Positions 33,701 to 42,034 are shown, counted from the first letter of the stretch. The stretch is DNA of 64,000 nt from CAYNVQ01 sp964400735 (GCA_964400735.1 CAYNVQ010000001.1:1054001-1118000), one strand, 5' to 3'. Program-made: numbers and translations. Notes: generated by a model not told the origin, from the letters alone.

Positions 33701-33908
33701 TGCCTCCCCGGCCGAGCTCTTCGATGATTTCGTACCTGCCGGCAAAAAGCGTGCCCCTTTCCAGCCGAAGGGCGGAGGTTTCGAGAGTCAGAGTTTTGGC
33801 CAGATGGATATCCTCCTCCACCGGAAAGGGCAAAAGCTTTCCGCAATTTCCGCAGAAACGAGTGCCTTCAGGATTCTCAAACCGGCAGGCGGGGCATATA
33901 ATTTTCAT
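30777..33908 (-). CDS. zinc-ribbon Ser/Thr protein kinase with TolB-like and TPR sensor region
   Basis: Membrane kinase of 1043 residues. Residues 1-25 are a zinc ribbon (C5/C8, C19/C22; CPAC...CGNCG). The kinase domain (about 58-325) has GRGGMG (67-72), K88, HRDLKPSN (D181), DFG (D199) and SPEQ. A membrane helix lies at about 348-370. The extracytoplasmic part begins with a TolB/FlgO-like domain (about 380-520; D-I-V-S-M-A-V-I-H-F-E-N-Q-T-G) and continues with about ten tetratricopeptide repeats (Y-Y-L-T-R-V-Y-G-Y-L and similar). This layout is common in Acidobacteria-type genomes; targets are unknown. No partner genes adjoin it. Confidence 0.9.
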   Translation of the reverse strand: MKIICPACRFENPEGTRFCGNCGKLLPFPVEEDIHLAKTLTLETSALRLERGTLFAGRYEIIEELGRGGMGSVYRVMDKKIKEEVALKLIRPDIADEKTLLRFGNELKYARTIAHRNVCKMYDLGEEKGTHFITMEYVPGEDLKNMIKMTRQLGVRTSVIIAKQICEGLSEAHRRGIVHRDLKPSNIIIDKEGNARILDFGIARSLKAKRKTEAGALVGTPEYMSPEQAEAKEADHQSDIYSLGIILFEMLTGRVPFDGDDALGIAVKHKLEKPPIPKKFNPNIPDDLNRIILKCLEKDKNQRYKDTEELLRDLTAVEKSVPTTGHGVSKKKPITSREITVKFNLKKLFFPAFILLAVIAAGVIGWRYFFAGSAFASPNDIVSMAVIHFENQTGDHSYDYLQEAIPNLLITSLEQSKSFRVTSWERLRDLLEQLGRQDVQKIDRDLGFELCRLDGIQLIILGTFTKAENMFATDVKVLDVETKSLLKSVSSRGEGVDSILKKQIDELSREICQKSGISSLIPRLGSSQITDVTTDSMEAYNYFLRGREDFEKYYYNDARKFLERAVELDPEFALAYYYLTRVYGYLGNTARMEEASENFMKYGKKLKGKEKLFLEAIVHRKDPEKYHKILVELTEKYPKWKRAYFELALSYLQNNQSDEAIAALDKALELDPNYGYALNQLAYVYSGQNEFDQALEYFRRYASISPGDANPFDSMGETYFRMGKLEEAIQKFKEALEVKPDFGSEWKISYLYAFKKNYGEAMRWLDQFIAMASTESLKAQGHLWKGFYYDLQGKLGQALQEIDEAMELAEAANNTRMVDVAYRSKIWTCYDWGKFDLFQKFVRERYDFRAAANYRPEEENELYFAFYMGMLDAQRGQTASARNWLAEVQSIHSRMPDELRDDNNIAELYILSNVLLAEGMVDEAMAEFEKIPSSSLSFSDFYAYIYKNLPYRCDFAARGFQMKGDIGRAIAEYERLTTYDPAQAAFEPLVHPFSHLQLAKLYEEQGMTEQARDQYEMALSYWQEADAGLAPVAEAREALARLQ

Positions 33909-34308
33909 TATTTTCTTCAGCTATATCGTTGGATGATTTTTCCTTCGTTCTTTCTCTTCATTTATCTCTTCATATATATATACGAAAACCCTTTCGTTTC
34001 TATTTTCTGAATCCCAAAAAAGCAATGAGCAATTTTCATGCCAAGGGGTATACGGGGATAAGGAGTAGCAGCGGGGAATCCTTTGTAAACAAAATTTACA
34101 TAAAAATGTCAGCTTTTTCGATACGTCCTTATGACTGGTTTCCCATTCAGGGCAGAACGTGGAAGCTTGAGAATTTTCGGAATTTTCGAGGGGGCATCTC
34201 ATCTGAATCTCTCCGCATATAGTGCTTCTTATCCACTGTTCCTGTTCCTACCCACCCATCTATTAATACGTTCAAACCAGTCAAATGGTTGCCAAAATTT
34301 GAATAAAA
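33909..34308. other. AT-rich intergenic stretch
   Basis: Spacer between the kinase start and the terminator of the TonB receptor. It contains dinucleotide TATA runs near 33971-33980. No open frame with a ribosome site or clear promoter was accepted. Confidence 0.4.
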
Positions 34309-34312
34309 TGAA

Positions 34313-34346
34313 AAGAGCCTCTCCCGATGAATCGGGAGAGGCTCTT
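34313..34346 (-). terminator. strong rho-independent-type hairpin after the TonB receptor gene
   Basis: Perfect 16-base arms, AAGAGCCTCTCCCGAT (34313-34328) and ATCGGGAGAGGCTCTT (34331-34346), with a two-base centre. On the minus strand the stem is followed by a T-rich tail (TTTCATTTTATTC). It lies 43 bases past the stop of the receptor at 34389. Confidence 0.85.
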
Positions 34347-34388
34347 CGCTCTACCCGTGTTTGTACTGGAGCTTCGAGTCTGGAATAT

Positions 34389-37322
34389 CTAGAAGGTGAA
34401 CCTTATTCCCACTCTGAATACTCTGGGGCTCAGAATCTGCTGGGCCTGGCCGAAATTCGTTGCATCGATACGCCTTTCCTGCTTGAGAACGTGAGCTGAG
34501 TTGGTGAGGTTGAAGACATCGGCAGAAAGAATCACGTTGGAGCTTTCCGAAATGTTGAAGACCTTCTCCAGTCTCAAGTTGACCACCCAGAAGTTCGGCA
34601 GGCGTTCATCTCCGTATTTGCCTCCTCCGTCAGGATTTCCGAACAGGTCATCGTATCCTATACCGGGCATAAAAACCTGCACATAGGTAGGATTGACATA
34701 TCCTTCACGAGCGTTGACCGATCCGCTGATATTGAATCCCAAGGGCAGTTGATAAAGGCCGGAGAGCTTGAATATCCACCTGGTGTTGGAGAATATGTAT
34801 CTTTCGCCCGAACCTCCGCTCTCGGGAGCCACCACCCCGCCGTCGAAATATGCCTGGTTGTTCAGCCCATAATACATGCTGGGATACAGCATATCGTAGA
34901 CGATTCCGAGGTACTCTCCCTCGTAATATCTTCTCCAGTCCGCATAGGTGAACGAGGCGTTCATCATCCATCTGCTCGACAGTCTTTTGGTCATCACGAC
35001 CTGGGCGCCCAGATAGCGGTCGTACATATCCTTGTGGTTGGTGCGGTACTCGTAAGGGAAAATTTCATACCGGCCGTAGTAATCGTAGTCGACGGTGTCG
35101 TCGTGTCCGGCCACGTAGTAGTTGCTATCTGTCTCCAGTTCTCCGTCGGCATTCATGGGCACACCCCAGGTGTGGTTGTGTCTCCTCTTGTAGAATAATT
35201 CGACGCTGGCTGCAAAATCGGTAAAGAGTTCTTTTTGGTACGATAGGCTTATCTCATCCAGAAGGGGCGAATTGTACTCCGGATCGAACTTGTTCATGGC
35301 GATTATTTCGCTCGGATTGTCCGGATTGACCGTACTGGCGTAATCGATCCAGAAGTTGGGGTCGTTTACATCCTTCACCTCGCTGTTGTCCCAATCATAT
35401 CCGAACAGCTCATCCTCTGTCACCCGGCTGTCCCCGTTGAGATCCTGCCAGAGCACATCGATCCAGGTCCAACCGAGGGGATTGATGAAATTGGCGATGT
35501 TGTTTCCGGATTGGGAGCCGTAACGGGCAATCGAAAATTTGAGGACATCCTTTCCGGTTCCGAATAGATCCCAGGCCACGCTCAAGCGCGGGGAAAAGAC
35601 CTGCCATTTCACTCCCGGATCGAATTCATCGAGTTTGACGGCTGGCATGTACTGGGAAAGCCAGGGCGCGGCGGGAATGTCGACATTGCTCACCAGGGAT
35701 TGTTCCTGGTCGTACCTGATTCCGAAATTGACGGCAAAATTGCCGAAAGTCACCGTGTCCTGGATGTAGGCACTGTAGCGGGTGAAGTCGTAATTCAGCA
35801 TCATGTCTCGAAGAAGAATGGCCTCCCACCACTCTCCTGTGGGCACCGTCGTATCGGGTCCGGAATAGATGAGATAAAGGTTTCCTTCATAATAGGCGAA
35901 TGTGGTAGTGGTCGCCTGGACGTAATCGACTCCGAATTTGATCTCATGGTCTGTACCCAGAACGTCTTCGGCGAAATAATCACCGTTGAGGTTCACATTG
36001 ATCTGATTGCGGTCCGTGCCGTACTCGAAAGCGTTTCCCGATACGTGAAAAGTCGGATAATAGGAAAGGGTCATGTATTCGCCCGATCCGTCGGAGGTCC
36101 TCTTTCCTTGAACTGGATCGAGGACGAAACCGCCATCGGTATACATGACTTTGGCATCGAGGAACAGGTTACCGAACATCTGGTCCACTTCGCCCTTCCA
36201 GAGGTATCCAGGGCCGGTCTGGTTCCAGAAGGTATCTGGGTCCTGTACGGTGGCTCCCCAGATGGGCCGGTTCCACTTTTGTTTGTTATCGTACGAGACG
36301 AAAAAGTTCGCCCTCGTGGATGGGGTGGGCTGGAAATCCAGCCGTCCATACCCGGATGCCAGCCAGGTCTTGTCCGATGTCCCGGCCAGCGTCAGCTTGT
36401 CGATGTCCTGGATACCCCAGGAGCCGTAAAACCAGAGTTTGTCTTTGACCAGCGGTCCTCCGAAATTGGCGCCGTAGAGGTAAAGCCTATTGATTCCGGC
36501 GGCCGTGTACCCGATATCCTGCAGATCCTGGGGAACGTTATCCGACTGCCAGGGATTTCTGATCAGATCCAGATAAAACAGGCCCGAAAAATGGTTGCCT
36601 CCCCGCCTAGTGATTAGGTTGATCTGCACGCCTCCGGTCTGGGCCCGGATGTCATTGCTTCCGTAATTGACTTCGACCTCTTCGTAGGCCGACATGTTGA
36701 GATAGGCCGGGGCCGATCCCAGGGCCGAATTGTCCGTGATGTTGGCTCCATCCACATTCCAGGTGCTGTCGTCCTTATCCGATCCGTGGCCGTAATAATG
36801 GGATTGCTGTCCGCCCTCGTTGCCGCCGACGTCTTCTCTGTCGATCAGCATCCCCGGGATGAGAGAGAGGATCGTCCAGGGATTTCTCGCCGACGGAAGG
36901 CTCATGATCATCTCATCGCTCAGGTTCACTCCGACTCGAACCTTCTTGGTATCGATGACCGGGGCTTCTCCCCTGACAATCACTTCTTCGCTCAAGGCTG
37001 TCATCTCCAGAATAATGTTCAGGTTCACGTCCTTCCCGTATTCTGCCACGAGGTCCTGGCGGATGAGAGTATTGAATCCGTCAAGCTCGAACTTGAGGCC
37101 ATAATCATCGGCCACTGGAAGATTCAAGAACCGGAAATTACCCTTTTCCGATGTAATGTCCGACATGGGAGCGATCTTGGAACCGGTCAAGGTTACGCTG
37201 ACTCCAGGAAGAGGCAGGCCTTCAGCGTCTTTCACCGTGCCTTTGATCGAACCGAACTCTTGAGCGGAGACGAAAACAGCCACGAACAACACAACTCCGA
37301 TTAAAACGATTATTCGTTTCAT
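34389..37322 (-). CDS. TonB-dependent receptor with carboxypeptidase-regulatory domain
   Basis: Outer-membrane receptor of 977 residues. Signal peptide at 1-20 (IIVLIGVVLFVAVFVSAQ), CarboxypepD_reg at about 22-100 (GSIKGTVKDAEGLPLPGVSV), plug at about 115-230 (V-I-D-T-K-K-V-R-V-G then S-A-R-N-P-W-T-I-L-S), then a large beta barrel finishing in VFRVGIRFTF. It is a paralogue of the receptor at 23513. AAAGGAGGCTAGAAGGAAG precedes the start. It has an upstream sigma-54-type promoter at 37445-37460 and sits in a minus-strand cluster with a sigma-54 activator, so uptake is probably controlled by signal rather than constitutive. The substrate is unknown. Confidence 0.92.
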   Translation of the reverse strand: MKRIIVLIGVVLFVAVFVSAQEFGSIKGTVKDAEGLPLPGVSVTLTGSKIAPMSDITSEKGNFRFLNLPVADDYGLKFELDGFNTLIRQDLVAEYGKDVNLNIILEMTALSEEVIVRGEAPVIDTKKVRVGVNLSDEMIMSLPSARNPWTILSLIPGMLIDREDVGGNEGGQQSHYYGHGSDKDDSTWNVDGANITDNSALGSAPAYLNMSAYEEVEVNYGSNDIRAQTGGVQINLITRRGGNHFSGLFYLDLIRNPWQSDNVPQDLQDIGYTAAGINRLYLYGANFGGPLVKDKLWFYGSWGIQDIDKLTLAGTSDKTWLASGYGRLDFQPTPSTRANFFVSYDNKQKWNRPIWGATVQDPDTFWNQTGPGYLWKGEVDQMFGNLFLDAKVMYTDGGFVLDPVQGKRTSDGSGEYMTLSYYPTFHVSGNAFEYGTDRNQINVNLNGDYFAEDVLGTDHEIKFGVDYVQATTTTFAYYEGNLYLIYSGPDTTVPTGEWWEAILLRDMMLNYDFTRYSAYIQDTVTFGNFAVNFGIRYDQEQSLVSNVDIPAAPWLSQYMPAVKLDEFDPGVKWQVFSPRLSVAWDLFGTGKDVLKFSIARYGSQSGNNIANFINPLGWTWIDVLWQDLNGDSRVTEDELFGYDWDNSEVKDVNDPNFWIDYASTVNPDNPSEIIAMNKFDPEYNSPLLDEISLSYQKELFTDFAASVELFYKRRHNHTWGVPMNADGELETDSNYYVAGHDDTVDYDYYGRYEIFPYEYRTNHKDMYDRYLGAQVVMTKRLSSRWMMNASFTYADWRRYYEGEYLGIVYDMLYPSMYYGLNNQAYFDGGVVAPESGGSGERYIFSNTRWIFKLSGLYQLPLGFNISGSVNAREGYVNPTYVQVFMPGIGYDDLFGNPDGGGKYGDERLPNFWVVNLRLEKVFNISESSNVILSADVFNLTNSAHVLKQERRIDATNFGQAQQILSPRVFRVGIRFTF

Positions 37323-37443
37323 CTTCCTTCTAGCCTCCTTTGTTGAAATTTTTCAAGTTCCAGAGCGAAAATTTTTCGCTCCCTTTTTCTCGCTGATAAT
37401 TAACCCATTTCTGCCTATTCTCACCTCCTTTCAGTGTTCTTTA

Positions 37444-37460
37444 TGGCAAAAAATGTGCCA
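37444..37460 (-). promoter_or_regulatory. sigma-54 (RpoN) promoter of the TonB receptor gene
   Basis: On the minus strand the sequence is TGGCAC-ATTTT-TTGCC, matching the -24/-12 consensus TGGCAC-N5-TTGC exactly, with GG and GC at the right spacing. The coding start at 37322 is about 120 bases downstream. A sigma-54 activator gene lies 2.7 kb upstream (40154-42034). Confidence 0.75.
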
Positions 37461-37633
37461 TCCATGTCTTTCCAGGGGAACCGGGGAGATTTTCTCCTTC
37501 CGGCTTTTCTCGACCGGCCTTCCAGAAGCGGCTTTCCTGCCTGATAATTATGCATAAGGTCGAAAACACTAATACCCGGAGGCATGGAACATGTTGAAAA
37601 TAGAGGGAATACGAACAAAAGAAAAATATATGT

Positions 37634-38452
37634 CTAATTTTCATACAACTGCTGCGTTTGTGCATTCTGGACAATCCTTTGGCTCTGGCGAACCGCCTGG
37701 GGGAGGTCTTGGGGCTGAATGGTCCTTCCATTCCCAAGCACCACGGCCCTTTCCATACAATTCTTCAACTCCCGGACATTTCCCGGCCAATCGTAGGCGA
37801 TCAAATGGCGCTTTGCCCGGTCAGAGATATGTTTCACCCTCCCGGCTAGAAAATGTTCGGCGAGCGGAACGATATCTTCCCTGCGCTGCCTGAGAGGGGG
37901 AAAACGGAGCTTTAGGACATTCAACCGGAAATAGAGTTCTTTTCTAAACTTTCCTGCCAAAACGGACTTTCTCAAATTTTTTTTGGTGGCCGCGATCACG
38001 CGGACATCCACCTTGATATCTTCTGACCCTCCCACGCGTTGGATTTCCTTTTCCTCCAGCACCCTCAATATTTTGGCCTGCAGCCCTATGCCCATGTCCC
38101 CGATTTCTTCCAGGAAAATGGTTCCTCGGTGAGCAAGCTGGAATTTCCCGATGCAGAAGCTCATCCCTCCTCGCAAAACATACCTCTCATGGCCGAACAG
38201 TTCGCTTTCCATCTGCCCTTCGGGAACAGCCGCGCAATTGACCGGAACGAAGGGCTGGCCGCGCCGAGAGGAAAGCGCATGGATGACCTTTGCGACCAGC
38301 CTTTTCCCCGTTCCTGTCTCGCCCTCCATCAAGATGGTGATATCCGTGGGAGCGATCTTCTGAATGGTCTTATGGATTTCTTCAAGCTGACCCCACAAAA
38401 CATCTGGCGAGCTATTCATTTTTCCCATCTGTTCCATCGATCTGTTTCCCAT
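37634..38452 (-). CDS. degenerate sigma-54 activator AAA+ domain protein (no GAFTGA, no DNA-binding domain)
   Basis: Protein of 272 residues that aligns along its length with the central AAA+ domain of the activator at 40154. The Walker A motif GETGTGK (44-50) and arginine-rich region are present. The sigma-54-contacting GAFTGA loop is replaced by YVLRGG (91-96), and the Walker B aspartate is E (LEEIGD, 114-119). There is no FHA/GAF/receiver part in front and the C-terminal Fis helix-turn-helix is missing; it stops at QTQQLYEN. It should therefore neither bind DNA nor open sigma-54 complexes. It could be a decaying copy or a dominant-negative partner that joins the activator hexamer. The gap to the truncated TonB gene upstream is 65 bases. 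Confidence 0.8.
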   Translation of the reverse strand: MGNRSMEQMGKMNSSPDVLWGQLEEIHKTIQKIAPTDITILMEGETGTGKRLVAKVIHALSSRRGQPFVPVNCAAVPEGQMESELFGHERYVLRGGMSFCIGKFQLAHRGTIFLEEIGDMGIGLQAKILRVLEEKEIQRVGGSEDIKVDVRVIAATKKNLRKSVLAGKFRKELYFRLNVLKLRFPPLRQRREDIVPLAEHFLAGRVKHISDRAKRHLIAYDWPGNVRELKNCMERAVVLGNGRTIQPQDLPQAVRQSQRIVQNAQTQQLYEN

Positions 38453-38517
38453 TGAATCGGAGGTCGAGGGAGGCTCTGGAGAGCCTCCCTCCGGAGGGAA
38501 TTATTGGGATGGGTTGG

Positions 38518-39378
38518 TTAAAATTCTATCCTGTCCACCATTTGAAAAATCCTCTCAGGCATCATCCGGAGAAGATAAAGGTAATCGAGATAGAGATAAT
38601 CATACTCAATTCTCCCGGAAACAGGTCGACTGGAAAACACCAGCGGGATAGCATTTCCAACTTTGAAAACATCGCGAAATGTTTGCAAAGTGAACGGGCT
38701 GATGCCAAGCTTTAGGGCGGACCGCAGTTCCATATCCATGAGAATCCAGGTATACCATTCGTTTGGGCCAAGCTGAGGTAAGCCTTGAAATTTCAGTCCA
38801 GAGAATCCGGCAAGATAACTGAGATAGGTCAAAGCATCGGTCTTGAGCGGGCATCGGTTTAGGAAGCTCTCGTCGACAGTGCTAGTGCTGAAAGAGCTAT
38901 TGTTCCGGGTTTCCGTTAGATCATCGTTCCCATTGTCCGGGGAAGTTTCTAAAAACGCGTTATCCAGAACTCTTACCCCTTCTATTCTCATGCTGCCGAC
39001 GACAGGAGCTTCCCCTTCGACGACCATGGATTCCTTTGCTGCCCTCAGGGGTAACTCGAAATCCAGAGAGACGGTTATGTCGCTCTTGACGACAATTCCT
39101 TTTTGTACATACGTTTCCAACCCTCTGACGATGAATGACAATTCATAAACACCGGGAGAAAGACCCGGGAACCGGTAAATGCCTTCCTGATCGGTGAAGG
39201 CTTCCACCTCGGGAACGATTAAAGCTGGAGACCTGAGAAGGACGATCACACCAGGAAAAGGATCTCCATCCGGAGTTCTGACCACACCGTTGATCGATCC
39301 GGTCCGGTTGGCCTTCGAAAATGCCAGTCCAGATGTTATGAAAGCCACCAAGAAAAAAATGGTGCATTTTTTTACCAT
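38518..39378 (-). CDS. truncated TonB-receptor-like protein (regulatory domain and plug remnant, no barrel)
   Basis: Protein of 286 residues. ATG 39378 follows AGGAGGTCTCAA and starts a signal peptide (VKKCTIFFLVAFITSGLAFS). Residues about 25-110 are a CarboxypepD_reg domain (GSINGVVRTPDGDPFPGVIV). Residues about 110-200 look like a plug start (V-V-E-G-E-A-P-V-V-G-S-M), then the sequence diverges and ends (QMVDRIEF) with no barrel. It may be a pseudogene-like remnant or a free periplasmic domain that serves the TonB system. A near-consensus sigma-54 promoter lies 77 bases upstream. It shares a minus-strand run with the AAA+ protein at 37634. Confidence 0.72.
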   Translation of the reverse strand: MVKKCTIFFLVAFITSGLAFSKANRTGSINGVVRTPDGDPFPGVIVLLRSPALIVPEVEAFTDQEGIYRFPGLSPGVYELSFIVRGLETYVQKGIVVKSDITVSLDFELPLRAAKESMVVEGEAPVVGSMRIEGVRVLDNAFLETSPDNGNDDLTETRNNSSFSTSTVDESFLNRCPLKTDALTYLSYLAGFSGLKFQGLPQLGPNEWYTWILMDMELRSALKLGISPFTLQTFRDVFKVGNAIPLVFSSRPVSGRIEYDYLYLDYLYLLRMMPERIFQMVDRIEF

Positions 39379-39454
39379 TTGAGACCTCCTACCTTGTATC
39401 AAGGTATTTATCCTTTTCCTCTCGCACCATTACGCCTCATCATATTTTGTTTAA

Positions 39455-39469
39455 GCAGTTTTTGTGCCA
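39455..39469 (-). promoter_or_regulatory. near-consensus sigma-54 promoter
   Basis: On the minus strand, TGGCAC-AAAAA-CTGC, with the invariant GG and GC at correct spacing; one mismatch (C for T) in the -12 box. The gene at 38518-39378 begins 77 bases downstream. Second sigma-54-type site in the same TonB region. Confidence 0.6.
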
Positions 39470-39744
39470 GAAGTGGGTGCAGCGTGCTTCGAAAGTTCGG
39501 AATCCGGCCAAATTGAGTTTTTACAGGGGAAAACAGGGAGGATTTTTTTGAGTGGGGATCGAGTTCAGGTAGGGCCCGAGGGTATCTCCATGATATATGG
39601 AGCGAAGAGGCCGCTAAATGGGAATTCTCCTGTCCATTTTTTTAACGGAGCGCAGAGCGTCCGGAAGGACCTTTAGAAATTTAAGTTATTTAAAAAAAAC
39701 AAAATAACATCAATTCTACACCTTTTAAATTTTTATACAGGGGT

Positions 39745-39834
39745 TGGGGACGTTCCTTGAGGTACCACCCTATTTCAGAGCCGCTATACAGAGGGTGGGG
39801 ACGCTCCTTGAGGTACCACCCTATTTCAGAGCCG
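39745..39834. repeat. tandem GGGGACG/GGTACCACC units
   Basis: Two direct copies of about 50 bases, each GGGGACG(T/C)TCCTTGAGG then TACCACCCTATTTCAGAGCC. Further degenerate forms follow at about 39876-39950 (GGGATGCTCCTGCAAG, GGGACGTTCCTTCAAG). The rest of the gap 39379-40153 holds the sigma-54 promoter and no supported gene. Confidence 0.75.
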
Positions 39835-40117
39835 AAATGCTTGCCTAAGAACATACATAGGGAGGGGTAAATAGTTGGGGGATGCTCCTGCAAGAAACTG
39901 CTGGGGAAACGCAATTTTGGGACGTTCCTTCAAGCAAGTACTAGGCTATTTCAGCTTTGCAGTATTCACCATTTCGATTGAAGGATAAGGATATAAAAAG
40001 CAGGTTGCAATTGAGGACTTTCGGAAATTTTTGCTGAAACAGGAAACGGACCCAGGGATTACCTGATTGTTTTTCTCTGCGTTTTTTTGGATCATCCTCG
40101 ATCTATTTTGGGATAGC

Positions 40118-40149
40118 TATAGGGTGGTACCTGATGGAGCGTCCCCTTA
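40118..40149. repeat. GGTACC half-element after the sigma-54 activator gene
   Basis: Reads TATAGGGTGGTACCTGATGG then AGCGTCCCC, the inverted partner of the units at 39745-39834. It ends five bases from the stop codon of the activator gene. Confidence 0.7.
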
Positions 40150-40153
40150 TTGC

Positions 40154-42034
40154 TTATTGTTCTTTGATTTTGTATTTTTTAATTTTGTTATCCAGGGTCT
40201 GGCGGGTGATGCCGAGAATCCGTGCGGCTTCGCTTTTATTCCAGCTCGAGTATCTGAGAACCCTGAGAATGTGGTCTTCCTCTATATGATCGAGCGATTC
40301 GAGCGGGGCCGGGATGATCTGTCCCCCTTTGCGAAGGGCGTGGGGGAGGTCTTCGGGCTGGATGATCTTTCCGTCGCCCAGAACGATGGCCCTGTCTATG
40401 CAGTTTTTCAGTTCCCTGACATTTCCCGGCCAATCGTAGGCTTCGAGCAGTCGTTTCGCTTTGGATGCGATTTTTTTGACCCTCCCGGCGATGAAGTGAT
40501 CGGCCAAAGCCACGATATCTTCCTTCCTTTCTCTAAGGGGGGGGAGCTTGAGGGCCACGACATTCAGCCTGTAATAGAGATCCTCCCGGAAAGCGCCCTG
40601 TTCCACGGCTTTACTAAGGTCCTTATTCGTGGCGGCAATGACCCGGACATCGACCGCTATGGTTTTGCTTCCTCCTACTCTCTGAAGTTCCTTCTCCTCC
40701 AGAATGCGCAAAACCTTTGCCTGCAGGTCCAGGCTCATGTCCCCGATTTCATCCAGAAAAATCGTCCCCCCATGGGCCAGTTGAAACTTTCCGTCGCGGG
40801 CGCTGGTCGCGCCGGTAAAGGCTCCTCTTTCATGGCCGAACAGTTCGCTCTCGATTAACTCCTTGGGGATGGCCGCGCAATTGACCGGAATAAAGGGGTG
40901 TTCCCTGCGTGGAGAAAGGGCGTGGATGGCCTTGGCCACCAATTCCTTGCCTGTCCCTGTTTCTCCCTGGACCAGAACCGTGATATCCGTGGGAGCGACC
41001 TTTTTGATGGTCTCGAACACTTTTTTCATCTTCTCGGAATCGCCCAGAATCTGGTATTTCGGCCTCAGCGTATCTTCCAGCCAAACATTTTCTTGGACGA
41101 CGCGTCGGTGGAGGCGGGCGTTTCCCAAGGCGATTCCGGCCTGATGGCAGAGGGCCGCCAAAAACATCAGGTCATCCTCATCGAAGCTCCCTACCAGAGC
41201 CCGGTTGTCTAGATAGATGACCCCTAAAATCTCTTCCCGGAACATCAGAGGGGCGCAGATTGCCGACCGAATGTTATAATCACGGATACTCTTCGCTTTA
41301 TCGAACTGTGTGTCTTCCTGGGCATTCACCGTCAGAATGGATACGCCCTCGTTCAGAACCTTATGGATAATGGTTCGGCTGACTTCCAGCTTCTCCGATC
41401 CGGCGGAGCCTGTTTCGTCGCGGACGAGTTCGCACGCGAGTTCTTTGCTGCTCTCATCCACCAGGGCTATGAAGCCTCTCTCCGCTGGCAAACTCTTCAT
41501 GGCCGCCCTCATGATCTCATCCAAAAGATTATCTTGGTCTTCCAGATGAGAATTGACGGCTTTGGCGAACTCATAGAGGAGCATCAGCCTCTGGTGGTCT
41601 CTTTTAAGGGAGGAGAGGTCCTTGGTGTCCATCCTTTCCAGGGTGAAGGGCATGGTTTTTTTGGCATCGAAGGAGGTCACTTCCACCGACTTCTGGGACA
41701 TCTCTTCGGCGGCAAGTATCTCGACGGAGGTGGTGGGGCATGAATCATCGGTCCGGTATATCAGCAGGGATTGCCCCAGCGAAATCTTATCGCCATCTCG
41801 CAATTTGTGCCGGGAGACAATCCTGCCGTTGACCTGGACAGGATTCTCGCCTCCTAGATCGCGCAGCTCATAACCGCCATCCTTCAGGCTGATGATCTCG
41901 GCGTGGTCCCTGGATACAAAAGGATCGGAGAGGGGGACATCGTTGGTGGGCCTTCGTCCCATTTTCGTTACAGGTGACTTGATCTCATAGCTTTTGGTCT
42001 CGAAATCTTTCAGTTGAAGGATCAGATACGGCAT
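40154..42034 (-). CDS. sigma-54-dependent transcriptional activator, FHA-GAF-AAA+-Fis
   Basis: Complete activator of 626 residues. An FHA phosphothreonine-binding domain spans about 20-95 (MGRRPTNDVPLSDPFVSRDHAEI), a GAF sensor about 150-310 (V-I-Y-L-D-N-R), and the AAA+ ATPase about 325-560 with Walker A GETGTGKE (356-363), the sigma-54 loop GAFTGA (403-408) and Walker B IFLDEIG. The Fis-type helix-turn-helix is at about 596-622 (NKSEAARILGITRQTLDNKI). An FHA domain implies control by a Ser/Thr kinase; two such kinases lie in this window. It is the obvious activator for the sigma-54 promoters at 37445 and 39455. Confidence 0.93.
   Translation of the reverse strand: MPYLILQLKDFETKSYEIKSPVTKMGRRPTNDVPLSDPFVSRDHAEIISLKDGGYELRDLGGENPVQVNGRIVSRHKLRDGDKISLGQSLLIYRTDDSCPTTSVEILAAEEMSQKSVEVTSFDAKKTMPFTLERMDTKDLSSLKRDHQRLMLLYEFAKAVNSHLEDQDNLLDEIMRAAMKSLPAERGFIALVDESSKELACELVRDETGSAGSEKLEVSRTIIHKVLNEGVSILTVNAQEDTQFDKAKSIRDYNIRSAICAPLMFREEILGVIYLDNRALVGSFDEDDLMFLAALCHQAGIALGNARLHRRVVQENVWLEDTLRPKYQILGDSEKMKKVFETIKKVAPTDITVLVQGETGTGKELVAKAIHALSPRREHPFIPVNCAAIPKELIESELFGHERGAFTGATSARDGKFQLAHGGTIFLDEIGDMSLDLQAKVLRILEEKELQRVGGSKTIAVDVRVIAATNKDLSKAVEQGAFREDLYYRLNVVALKLPPLRERKEDIVALADHFIAGRVKKIASKAKRLLEAYDWPGNVRELKNCIDRAIVLGDGKIIQPEDLPHALRKGGQIIPAPLESLDHIEEDHILRVLRYSSWNKSEAARILGITRQTLDNKIKKYKIKEQ

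Noticed and set aside
35700..36617. 305-codon open frame antisense to the TonB receptor
   Set aside because: No ribosome site or family pattern; the receptor frame is clearly coding.
39745..39950. Possible CRISPR array
   Set aside because: Only two to four units with no constant spacer length and no cas genes; they belong to the palindromic GGGGACG family.
40067..40858. 263-codon open frame antisense to the sigma-54 activator
   Set aside because: Shadow of the AAA+/Fis coding region; no independent support.
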